Source: an uncultured Rhodopila sp. (GTDB lineage Bacteria; Pseudomonadota; Alphaproteobacteria; Acetobacterales; Acetobacteraceae). Taken from it: DNA of 64,000 nt. The stretch is from NCBI RefSeq assembly GCF_903915725.1, contig NZ_CAIWTY010000041.1:1-64000 (forward strand), read 5' to 3'. A model generated the notes under the pieces. The model did no database searches. It had not been told where the DNA came from and saw nothing but the letters and a program-made list of their open reading frames with translations. Positions 1 through 7,893 of this stretch are shown here, piece by piece; position 1 is the first letter of the stretch; every line of letters begins with the position of its first letter. Made by a program: the position numbers and the translations under genes.

Positions 1-2
1 AT

Positions 3-134
3 CTCTACCCGAAGGGCATCGTCGTCTCGGATGAGGAGATGGCCTCCTTCAACATCGTCCGCGCCGAGTTCCACGGCGAGTGGAATTACACGATCCGACC
101 AGGCAACCGTTCAGAAAGAGCGGTTGATTCCTGA
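3..134 (+). pseudogene. C-terminal end of an ISAzo13-like transposase (runs off the left edge)
   Basis: Frame 3 reads LYPKGIVVSDEEMASFNIVRAEFHGEWNYTIRPGNRSERAVDS*; the FHGEWNYTI tail is characteristic of ISAzo13-type transposases. Not in the ORF track because its start lies outside the window. Confidence 0.55.
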
Positions 135-258
135 CGCGCCCAAAGCGACGTGCCGCCTCCGCCAAAAACTCGGTCGCATCCGCGACGCGGCCTTCGGCGA
201 CCTGGCGATCTATAACGGCTTGCACCTCATCCGGCAGCCTAACCTGGATAACGCCCAT
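49..258 (-). CDS. Ribbon-helix-helix (ParD-like) antitoxin N-terminus, probably truncated
   Basis: MGVIQVRLPDEVQAVIDRQVAEGRVADATEFLAEAARRFGR is RHH-like, with GGAGG upstream of the ATG; residues after about 42 are antisense to the transposase tail. Confidence 0.6.
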   Translation of the reverse strand: MGVIQVRLPDEVQAVIDRQVAEGRVADATEFLAEAARRFGRVRNQPLFLNGCLVGSCNSTRRGTRRGRC

Positions 259-535
259 GAAAACCTCCGGCGGGTATCATAGCCGGTCACGGTCCGCCTG
301 GCATGTCGAATCCGGGTGACCCGAAATCCTTGTCACTGGCGGTGCGCAGCATAAGGCCGCGGTAGAGATCTTCGGCGCCTTGGCCCCGGGACGACAAGAA
401 AACAGCGGCGTCGCGGGTTCCGGTCTTGGACGTTTCACTTCGGCCTCAACCACCGGGTTCCGCCCTTCCTGTCCTTGCTTGCTCACACTTCCAAGCCCGA
501 ACGTGTTGCCGGAGCTTTCGGCCGTGGCGGACCGG

Positions 536-2458
536 TCAGCGCGGCGGCAGCGCGAAGGCAACCAGCGCGTCGCCGATGGGCGATTGCAGCAGGATACTTC
601 CGCCGGCGGCGATCACGATGAACTGCCGCCCGTCGGCCGCCTGGAAACTCATCGGCGTCGCGACTCCGGGAAACGGCAGAGCGTGCTGCCACAGGGTCGC
701 CCCGGTTTGCAGATCGAGCGCATGGAACAAGCCGTCCGGAGTAGCCCCGATGAACACAAGCCCGCTGCCCGTCACCAGCGGGCCGCCCAGGTTCGGCGCG
801 CCCCAACTGGCCGGGGCATTCAGGCCCAGGATCCCCGTCGGCTGCGTGCCGAACGGATGCTGCCAGAGAATCCGCCCGGTATCCAGATCCACCGCGGCAA
901 TCGTGCCCCAAGGCGGCCGCGTGCAGGGGACCCCAAGCGGCGACAGCACCAGCCCCCGCTGCATCCCATACGGCGCGCCTGACATCCGCGCCACCTCGTC
1001 CGGGCCGCCCGCACGCTTAAGCTCCGCGTAATCGGCGGCGGGGAACAGCCGCGTATAAGCAGGCAGATTCATCACGTTCAGGATGGCGACATGCGATCTT
1101 GGATCATACCCCATGCCGCCCCAGTTGGAACCGCCGCCGAAATACGGAACCACGAGGCTTCCCTGGAGGCTGGGCGGTGTAAAGATACCGTCGTTGCGCA
1201 GCCGTTGGATGCGGCGAAGACAGGCGTCACGGTCGAGCGGCGTGATGCCCCAGACATCCGCATCCGACACGCTTTGCAGCGCCAGGGGTGGCGGCATCAA
1301 AGGCTCCGGCTGCGTCGGCGCCGAGTGCTCACCGGCCACGTCGGATTGCGCCACGGCGCGCTCGACGACCGGAAACACCGGCTCGCCGGTTTCCCGGTTC
1401 AGCACCCACAGAAACCCGGTCTTCGCCGGTTGCGCTACCGCAGGAATGACCCGCCCATTGCGCGCGACATCGACCAAGGTCGGCTCTGCCGGCAGGTCGT
1501 AGTCGAACAGGTCATGGTGCACGGTCTGGAACTGCCAGACCAAGGCCCCGGTGCGGACGTTCAGTGCCACCACGGCGTTGGTGCCCGGCAACGGATCGCT
1601 CCGCAGGCCGCCCCAGTAGTCCGGGCTGGGACTGGTGGTCGGCGCATACAGGATGCCGCGCTCGGGATCGACCGACATCGGCGCCCAGACATTGCCGGCC
1701 CCGGTCTGTTGGCGCAGCGCCTCGGGGATCGGGCTCCAGTGCCAGCGCTCCTGGCCGGTGCGGGCGTCGAAGGCGCGGACGAACCCGCTCGGCATAGCGG
1801 TGGCATGGTTGTCGGTGATGGCGGAACCGACGATCACCAGATCCTCGAACACCACCGGCGCCGAGGTCACGTTGACGACTTCGGCTACGGAACCGCCGTT
1901 GTCCATCTTGTTCAGGTCAATGGTGCCGCCCGACGCGAAATCGCGGCAGAGCATCCCGGTGCGGGCGTCCAGCGCCTCCAGCCGCCCATCCATCACACCC
2001 TGGAAGATGCGCGTCTGGCAGGCCCGGGACGGATCCGGTGCGGCTTCCTGCCAATACGACACGCCGCGGCAGATCAGCGAATGCTGCTTGTCATACGCAC
2101 GATCCAGCTTGGGGTCGGGTTCGTGCGCCCAGCGCAGCTTTCCGGTCTCCACCTCCAGGGCGATGACCCGATTGTAGGGTGTGCAGAAATACAGTGTATC
2201 CTGCGCCAAAATCGGCGTCGCCTCGAAGGTCGTGGCGCGATGACCCGGCTCCCCGCGGGAATAGTCGCCGGTGCGATAGACCCAGGCTTCCTGAAGTTGC
2301 CCGAGGTTCGCCGCGGTGATCTGAGCCAGTGGCGTGAAGTGGCCCCCGCCGGGACCGCCACCCGTAACCGGCCAGCCGGAGTCAGGTTCGGCCGCGAAAC
2401 CGGACAGCGCGGGAGCGGCAAGCAACAAGACCGCCCATGGCAGCCGCGGCACGGTCAT
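536..2458 (-). CDS. PQQ-dependent (quinoprotein) dehydrogenase, signal peptide-bearing
   Basis: Beta-propeller quinoprotein motifs (WPVTGGGPGGGHFTPLAQITAANLGQLQEAW, TFEATPILAQDTLYFCTPYNRVIALEVETGKLRW, WGTIAAVDLDTGRILWQHPFGT, GATPDGLFHALDLQTGATLWQ). Start chosen at MTVPRLPWAVLLLAAP. Confidence 0.85.
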   Translation of the reverse strand: MTVPRLPWAVLLLAAPALSGFAAEPDSGWPVTGGGPGGGHFTPLAQITAANLGQLQEAWVYRTGDYSRGEPGHRATTFEATPILAQDTLYFCTPYNRVIALEVETGKLRWAHEPDPKLDRAYDKQHSLICRGVSYWQEAAPDPSRACQTRIFQGVMDGRLEALDARTGMLCRDFASGGTIDLNKMDNGGSVAEVVNVTSAPVVFEDLVIVGSAITDNHATAMPSGFVRAFDARTGQERWHWSPIPEALRQQTGAGNVWAPMSVDPERGILYAPTTSPSPDYWGGLRSDPLPGTNAVVALNVRTGALVWQFQTVHHDLFDYDLPAEPTLVDVARNGRVIPAVAQPAKTGFLWVLNRETGEPVFPVVERAVAQSDVAGEHSAPTQPEPLMPPPLALQSVSDADVWGITPLDRDACLRRIQRLRNDGIFTPPSLQGSLVVPYFGGGSNWGGMGYDPRSHVAILNVMNLPAYTRLFPAADYAELKRAGGPDEVARMSGAPYGMQRGLVLSPLGVPCTRPPWGTIAAVDLDTGRILWQHPFGTQPTGILGLNAPASWGAPNLGGPLVTGSGLVFIGATPDGLFHALDLQTGATLWQHALPFPGVATPMSFQAADGRQFIVIAAGGSILLQSPIGDALVAFALPPR

Positions 2459-2658
2459 CTCTGCCGCCCGGCGCGGCGGAGGCCACGCCATGCGAGGAAA
2501 GTGGCCAGGCTGGCGAGGAAAGTCGTGCCGGTTGCCAGGATCGCGGCCATCACGGCATCATTCATCGCGACATGCTCGAACGCGCCGTAGATCATCATGA
2601 CGACGACGGCGCAGCCGAAAAGCCCCCAGATCAGCAAAAGCAACGCTACCAGCGGCAT
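2455..2658 (-). CDS. Small two-TM membrane protein, translationally coupled to the quinoprotein
   Basis: MPLVALLLLIWGLFGCAVVVMMIYGAF...; its stop overlaps the dehydrogenase ATG (ATGA). Confidence 0.55.
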   Translation of the reverse strand: MPLVALLLLIWGLFGCAVVVMMIYGAFEHVAMNDAVMAAILATGTTFLASLATFLAWRGLRRAGRQR

Positions 2659-2836
2659 GGTCGGTGCCTTCAGGGCAATCAGCCGATCACGTTGCAGGCC
2701 GTGGATTACTGTGGCAAGTCATCGGATCAATGTTTGGTCGCACCAGACTCTACATTTGTCTGTGAGCGTTCATTGAGGGCGCCTGTCCGGGCGGTGGCCC
2801 GCGGAATCAGTTCCCGCCCGGTGAGCTCGGGGTTAC

Positions 2837-3221
2837 GCGTTCCCCGCACGGGCGGGGATGAACCGCACGAGCGTTGGAGGGGCAGAAACCTACGCTCGCG
2901 TTCCCGGCACGGGCGGGGATGAACCGGAATGTCGGCACCAACGTATCGGTGCAGTCGCGCGTTCCCCGCACGGGCGGGGATGAACCGATGACGCCGGCCT
3001 TTGATTCGGTCAGCGCCAGGCGTTCCCCGCACGGGCGGGGATGAACCGGTTTGCCGCCGCTGATCGGCCGGCTCGTAGGGGCGTTCCCCGCACGGGCGGG
3101 GATGAACCGATGCCAGCGCGGATCAGCCCGAGAGTTTCGTCGCGTTCCCCGCACGGGCGGGGATGGACCGGGCTCGGGCGATCACTGGCGTCGCGTTCCC
3201 CACACGGGCGGGGATGAACCG
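2837..3221 (+). CRISPR. Type I-E-like CRISPR array: 7 repeats, 6 spacers, no cas genes in window
   Basis: 29-nt repeat GCGTTCCCCGCACGGGCGGGGATGAACCG at 2837, 2898, 2959, 3020, 3081, 3142, 3193; five 32-nt spacers and one 22-nt spacer. Repeats 2, 6 and 7 carry single substitutions. Confidence 0.95.
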
Positions 3222-3581
3222 GCGTTGCGGAGCGCGCCTTGATCGCCCTTGCGGACTGGACAATGCGCGGACGCTATCGCATTTGCCCTTCGAGTAAGCC
3301 AGACGGACGCATTGGCGGGATCAGGGATCAGGCCTGCGCGGGAATGAGCCGGCGGAAACCGTATAGGTATCAAGTACGGTAGCGCCGAAGGGATGGTTCC
3401 GAGCGGGTCAATGCCGCAGTTGGAATGTGACCGCGGGATCCGGGCCCGCCCCGGTGTCGCCGACGCTGACCGCTGGCGGCGATCAGCCGAGGGCATCGCC
3501 GGACGCTCGGAACCCGCCGGAGCAGCTATGCTCGCAGGACGCGCCGGCACTCGGTCTGATGACTTGGTTTCAAGCCTGCTG

Positions 3582-3608
3582 TGTCAACAATGTCAACAAT
3601 ATCAACAT
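3582..3608. repeat. Three tandem 9-bp repeats TGTCAACAA/TGTCAACAA/TATCAACAT
   Basis: Read directly; lies about 100 bp upstream of the 3710 CDS in a locally AT-rich stretch. Confidence 0.7.
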
Positions 3609-3709
3609 GATAAAATGCGGACCTGCCTTTTTTTTCTGGCAAACCCGAAAAAGATGCCTCACCATTCTGATCATGCGGCGCCCCCGGCGCGGTCACGTAA
3701 GGAGGTATC

Positions 3710-4120
3710 ATGGCTAAGATCACGGTTTATCTGTCGCCCAAAAAGCTGAGTCCGAAGCCCCGTTCTGCGGCCTGTCGGCCGGCGCTCGAAAGGGTCCGCA
3801 ACACGCTTGAGAGAGACATCTATTTGGCGTGGAAAGACGGAGAAGTGGCGGTTGTCTACCAGGACCCCTATGACGACTACGGAGAGGCCGTTCTCCGGGT
3901 TACCGGCATGGAGGACGAGTGCTCGAAAGAGCTGCTCGAAAGGCGGGCTGCCTGCTATCTTCATTATTTACTGTCCACACGGCCCGGGCGTGGTGACTCG
4001 CCCAGTTCCAGTTGCCGGGCCGCGTCGTCGATTTGCCCAACATCTTGTCCCCAGCGGCAACGGCGTCCCGGGACGGATTGGATTTCTTCTGTACTGCTCT
4101 GGCACTCGTGTGGCCGATAG
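3710..4120 (+). CDS. Hypothetical protein (island)
   Basis: Strong SD (aaggaggtatcATG); MAKITVYLSPKKLSPKPRSAACRPALERVRNTLERDIYLAWKDGEVAVVYQDPYDDYGEAVLRVTGME. The low-complexity tail may not be conserved. Confidence 0.55.
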   Translation: MAKITVYLSPKKLSPKPRSAACRPALERVRNTLERDIYLAWKDGEVAVVYQDPYDDYGEAVLRVTGMEDECSKELLERRAACYLHYLLSTRPGRGDSPSSSCRAASSICPTSCPQRQRRPGTDWISSVLLWHSCGR

Positions 4121-4234
4121 CGGGCCGAGCGGATATGCGGAAGCAGGGCGTTGCGTCCGGCTGATATTGCGGGAAGGCTCAATCGGCTGCGGCGCTCCGC
4201 CCGGTTCAAAACCGTCGGCGACGTCTGTTCGCGG

Positions 4235-5437
4235 TCAAACCCCGGCGGGCGGCTTCGGGATCTCGGAAGCGACTTCGGCCGCTCTGACATTGGCTCGCCG
4301 CTTGGCTGCTCCGTCACGGTAGCCGGCGAGGCGGAACGGCAGGAGGTGCGCCAACCTCTGGCCCGGCTGAAAGCGGCGAGGAGTCTTTTCATCCCAGCCG
4401 GCCATACCGGCGGCCAATCCGTCATCGTAGGCTGCCCGCTCCGGCTTCGGGATCTTGAGACGGTCGGGGACGATCGGCAGATCGTCGGGGCGTGCCTCAC
4501 CGGCTGGCTGCCTCACGGTTTCACCGGGCATGTGCGACGGCGCACCGGCGTCTGGTTCGGCCGCGCTGAGCCGCAGCGCCGGGAATCCCTCGGTTTCAAG
4601 CGCAGGTCGAGCCTGTTGACCGTCGTTGCCAGGCGGCGGGCGCGGATCGGTCGTCTCCATTTCCGGTCTTTGCTTTTCAGCGGCGGCGGCACGCCGTGTC
4701 TCCCTAACCGACGCGCGGGCCGCCGCCGCTTCAGCGCGTGCCGTCGCCACATCCGCTGCGGCGTGCTCACGTGCCGCCATCGCAGCCGCGGTTGCCTCGC
4801 GAGCCTCAGCTCGGGCCTGCTGCGCGGCTGCGAGCGCCGTCTCGCGGGCCGCTTCGGCAGCCGCCGCCCGGCGTTCCGCCTCGGTCAACTCGGCCCTTAC
4901 GGCCGAAAGCTCCGCGGCGATCACGTTCCGCTCGCCGGCGGTATGCGCCGCGGCGGATACCGCTTTATCGCCTGCGGCGACGGCCTGATCACGCTCGGCC
5001 GCCAGCAGCGCCATCGCTTTATCGGTCGCTGCAAGCGCCTCGTCCGCTTCGGCTTGGGCCAGACGCGCGGCCTCCGCCGCAGCCCGAACGGCCGCCACTT
5101 CTTCGCCAAGCCGCTCCGCCGCGCGCCGCTCCGCCGCCGTCCAGGCCGTGGCGATGGCGTCCCGGATAGAGGCCGCGAGCTGATCCCCAAGCGCCGCCGC
5201 ACGCGCGGCGAGGTCAGGGGGCAACGGCGCTACGGAGGCTTCCGTCAGTTGATCCGCGGGCGCCGCAACATTGGGCCGGGTCTGTTCCCACACGGCCATG
5301 AGTCGCTTCGGATCGCCCCTATTTCCCAACTGCATCCGCAGACTATAGCCGGTGACGGGACGGTTCTGCGCCAGGACCGCCTCGCCAGCTCTGCCGATCT
5401 CCTCGGCGCTCACGGTCACGGTCGCAGCCACGGTCAC
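4235..5437 (-). CDS. kfrA-like: KfrA-like plasmid DNA-binding protein (HTH N-terminus plus Ala-rich coiled coil)
   Basis: N-terminus VSAEEIGRAGEAVLAQNRPVTGYSLRMQLGNRGDPKRLMAVWEQ resembles the plasmid replication region DNA-binding N-term (KfrA) domain, followed by a long Ala/Glu/Arg coiled coil. Confidence 0.75.
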   Translation of the reverse strand: MTVAATVTVSAEEIGRAGEAVLAQNRPVTGYSLRMQLGNRGDPKRLMAVWEQTRPNVAAPADQLTEASVAPLPPDLAARAAALGDQLAASIRDAIATAWTAAERRAAERLGEEVAAVRAAAEAARLAQAEADEALAATDKAMALLAAERDQAVAAGDKAVSAAAHTAGERNVIAAELSAVRAELTEAERRAAAAEAARETALAAAQQARAEAREATAAAMAAREHAAADVATARAEAAAARASVRETRRAAAAEKQRPEMETTDPRPPPGNDGQQARPALETEGFPALRLSAAEPDAGAPSHMPGETVRQPAGEARPDDLPIVPDRLKIPKPERAAYDDGLAAGMAGWDEKTPRRFQPGQRLAHLLPFRLAGYRDGAAKRRANVRAAEVASEIPKPPAGV

Positions 5438-5454
5438 CTCCCGCAGAAGGGTAA

Positions 5455-5502
5455 ACCAAGCTTATCGAACCTCAAAAGCTTCAGAAGCATGGTAAGCTTG
5501 GT
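5455..5502. promoter_or_regulatory. Inverted repeat ACCAAGCTTA-N28-TAAGCTTGGT upstream of the kfrA-like gene (candidate operator)
   Basis: 10-bp perfect arms 5455-5464 and 5493-5502, just upstream of the start at 5437. Confidence 0.5.
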
Positions 5503-5654
5503 ACTATTTGCGCGGAGTAATACCCTACACATTCAAGAAATGCACGTGAAAGTAGCGGCGTCGGTCGGATGGGGCAGTAACCTTTCGTTCAGTCGGCGTT
5601 GCGACACCGATTCGCGTTTTGCAGGCAGGATTCGACGGCGGCTGAAGACCGTTT

Positions 5655-6008
5655 TCAGCTCTCAGGCGGATCGCGCCGCCAAGCGGCAGCGCCACGCGGC
5701 AAGACGGTTTCGCTGGCAGGCCGGCCCATGCCGTGGCGTTCCAATAGATCATTCAGCGCTCGGCCGATCAGCGCTTGGACAGTGGTTCCCTGCTGCAACG
5801 CAACCATCTTCAACGATTGCGCGACGGCCGGATCAAAATAGCCTCCCACCCACGCCGTGCCGATGCGCGAGCGCTGCGCCGAAGCTGCCGGCCGGCGTTT
5901 GGACGACACCGGGGCAGGATCGGCCGCCGGATCGGGGGGAGCGGCGGGCGGCGGGCGAGACATGCGCTCGGTTAGCGCAAAAGCGCCTGGGGCGGAAGCG
6001 GCGTGCAC
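5655..6008 (-). CDS. Plasmid-type ribbon-helix-helix protein (partition/antitoxin-like)
   Basis: C-terminal RIGTAWVGGYFDPAVAQSLKMVALQQGTTVQALIGRALNDLLERHG resembles RHH proteins encoded after plasmid parA genes; GTG start. Confidence 0.6.
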   Translation of the reverse strand: MHAASAPGAFALTERMSRPPPAAPPDPAADPAPVSSKRRPAASAQRSRIGTAWVGGYFDPAVAQSLKMVALQQGTTVQALIGRALNDLLERHGMGRPASETVLPRGAAAWRRDPPES

Positions 6009-6052
6009 AAGCCGGACCGACCCACTGCGCAGGGAGCGGTGATCTCACAATA

Positions 6053-6068
6053 AGACGACTAGACGACT
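6053..6068. repeat. Tandem octamer AGACGACT x2 in the divergent intergenic region
   Basis: taAGACGACTAGACGACTaattag between the RHH gene and the GIY-YIG gene. Confidence 0.5.
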
Positions 6069-6142
6069 AATTAGCTTTACAGGATGTCGGGTCGCTGTCA
6101 GAACAGCCCCGTTCGCCAACCGCATGATCGGAGAATGCACCG

Positions 6143-7465
6143 ATGACCTCTGAAAGCGGCGGGATTCCCGCCAAGACCACAATTGCCGCGATCAGCGCTC
6201 CGCCCGGCTCGGTGGCCGGCCCCCTCGAGTCGGTTGCACCCGCCGAGTGTCAACCGCCGGCAGAGATGACCGCCCTGTGGACTTGGTTGGTTTACTACAT
6301 CCGCCGCCGTGCCGACGGGCGCCCCTATGTCGGTGTCACCAGCCGACCACTGCCGGTGCGGATAGCCGCATATGATCACACGGCGCTCCTGCGGCCGCGT
6401 CTCGGCCGTCCCGGTACATTGGTCCATGCGATCCGCCAGGCCTACGCGGATGGTTTGTCTTTCCACGACGCGTTTCAGGTCGATATCCTCGCTTCGACGT
6501 CCTCTCCCGAGGAAGCGCGACGCCTGGAGCGGCACTGGATCGCGCGGTTGCGCACCGCCTCTCCGCATGGGTTCAACGTTATGCCGGGTGGAGCCAGCCT
6601 CGGCGGCCCGGCCAACGCCGTGCCAGTAGTGCTCGAGCACCCGGCGCGCGGCACCCTTCACTATGGCTCGCTGTTGCAGGCGATTGCCGACATTGACCGC
6701 GAGCGGCAAAATCTTGGGGAACCGCCATTGCAGCCTGGCGCCGTCTATGCGCGGCGCGCCATGGGCTGGCCTGTTGCCGAGGCGCTGGGTCTGACAAAGC
6801 ATGCGGACGGACGCCGAAAACGCCCGCTGTTCCGCTGGCACGGCCGCACCTACGACACCTTGCACGAGCTCGCGCTCGCCGAGGGGCTTCCGATCGACGC
6901 GATCCGTTCCAAACTGTATCGCGCCCGCCAAGCAGGCTGCGATGCGGCCGAGGACGCTGCTCCGGATCGGCGCCTACCAGGGCGCCGCCGGACCGGAGGG
7001 GCCGGGTGCGGCCGTCAGCCGCCTCTTGTTTTGCCACATCCGCTTGATCCGCAGGCTGATCCGGTGGATGCTGCACGCTTCGCTCGCCTGATCGGGCTGC
7101 CACGGGCAACGGTGTTGCATCGGTATCACCGGCTTGAAAGAGAGCGGGATGGTTCAGCACTCACGCGCGGCGCGGTTCTGGCCGCGCTGACGCGGCGCAG
7201 CGACCGGCGTCGGATAATCACGCTGGCCTTGCCGGATGGGCGCCGACTCAGCGGCGGCGTTCGGGAGGTGATCCGCGCCGTGCTCGCCGACGCGGAGGTT
7301 GAGCAGAGCCGACCCGAGCGTCTCGGCCTCTCCGCGATCCGCGCCAGGCTGCGCCGCCTGCCACACTGGCCCGGGCGCCTGACGCCGACGGAACTGCTCT
7401 GGGCTTTTGGCTTCGACCCCGATGTCAACCCATCGGCCGACCCTAGACCGATGGCGGCGGAGTAG
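6143..7465 (+). CDS. GIY-YIG nuclease-domain protein with C-terminal HTH-like DNA-binding modules
   Basis: WLVYYIRRR..RPYVGVTSRPLPVRI....HAIRQAY...EEARRLERHWIARLRT..PHGFNVMPGG contains the GIY, YIG, Arg, Glu and Asn motif positions; downstream modules such as VVLEHPARGTLHYGSLLQAIADI..GAVYARRAMGWPVAEALGL. Confidence 0.8.
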   Translation: MTSESGGIPAKTTIAAISAPPGSVAGPLESVAPAECQPPAEMTALWTWLVYYIRRRADGRPYVGVTSRPLPVRIAAYDHTALLRPRLGRPGTLVHAIRQAYADGLSFHDAFQVDILASTSSPEEARRLERHWIARLRTASPHGFNVMPGGASLGGPANAVPVVLEHPARGTLHYGSLLQAIADIDRERQNLGEPPLQPGAVYARRAMGWPVAEALGLTKHADGRRKRPLFRWHGRTYDTLHELALAEGLPIDAIRSKLYRARQAGCDAAEDAAPDRRLPGRRRTGGAGCGRQPPLVLPHPLDPQADPVDAARFARLIGLPRATVLHRYHRLERERDGSALTRGAVLAALTRRSDRRRIITLALPDGRRLSGGVREVIRAVLADAEVEQSRPERLGLSAIRARLRRLPHWPGRLTPTELLWAFGFDPDVNPSADPRPMAAE

Positions 7466-7893
7466 CGGACCCGGCGTGCGCCAAGGCGGTGTCAGACTGA
7501 CTGCTCATTCACATCGCCGGGCCGTCCCGGAAGGCTTGGAGTGGGCGATCCGCTCGTGAGGAGGGGAACAAACAATGTACAGAGAGATCTAAGCACCGAG
7601 GCTGGAGCATGCCAAGGGCATTGCGATAGCTCCAACCGATGCTGCCGGCGCAACCGTTAAGGGTATTGTTTCGCAACCCGGGACGGAACGATCGCCTTGC
7701 GCGTCGGGCGAGAACGCTGATGCGGAAGACAGATCCCGCGTCAGCTTCAGGCCCTCCACCGCGCCTTGCGATCTGCACCACCAAGCCCGCGGGGCGGCCC
7801 GCGTCAAGAGGTGTCGGGACGAGAGGCGTCCCACATCATTCGACCGCCTCCGCCGGGCCGAACAAGAGGCTGGCGCGCAGCATTCTTGGGTGC

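Noticed and set aside
1091-2590. 499-aa plus-strand ORF
   Set aside because: Antisense to the PQQ-dependent dehydrogenase; compositional artefact.
2700-2836. CRISPR leader with IHF site (GGATCAATGTTTGG)
   Set aside because: Does not match the IHF consensus well and the leader-proximal DNA is GC-rich; cannot be supported from sequence alone.
2727-3154. Minus-strand ORFs with repeated RFIPARAGNA/VHPRPCGER peptides
   Set aside because: Translations of the CRISPR repeats (2727..3032, 2807..3154); not proteins.
3323-3351. Possible eighth degenerate CRISPR repeat (..CTGCGCGGGAATGAGCCG)
   Set aside because: Resembles the repeat 3' end, but the 5' half does not match and the spacing is off-period.
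4151-6070. 639-aa plus-strand ORF
   Set aside because: Antisense to the kfrA-like gene and RHH region; Arg-rich high-GC spurious ORF with no recognisable motifs.
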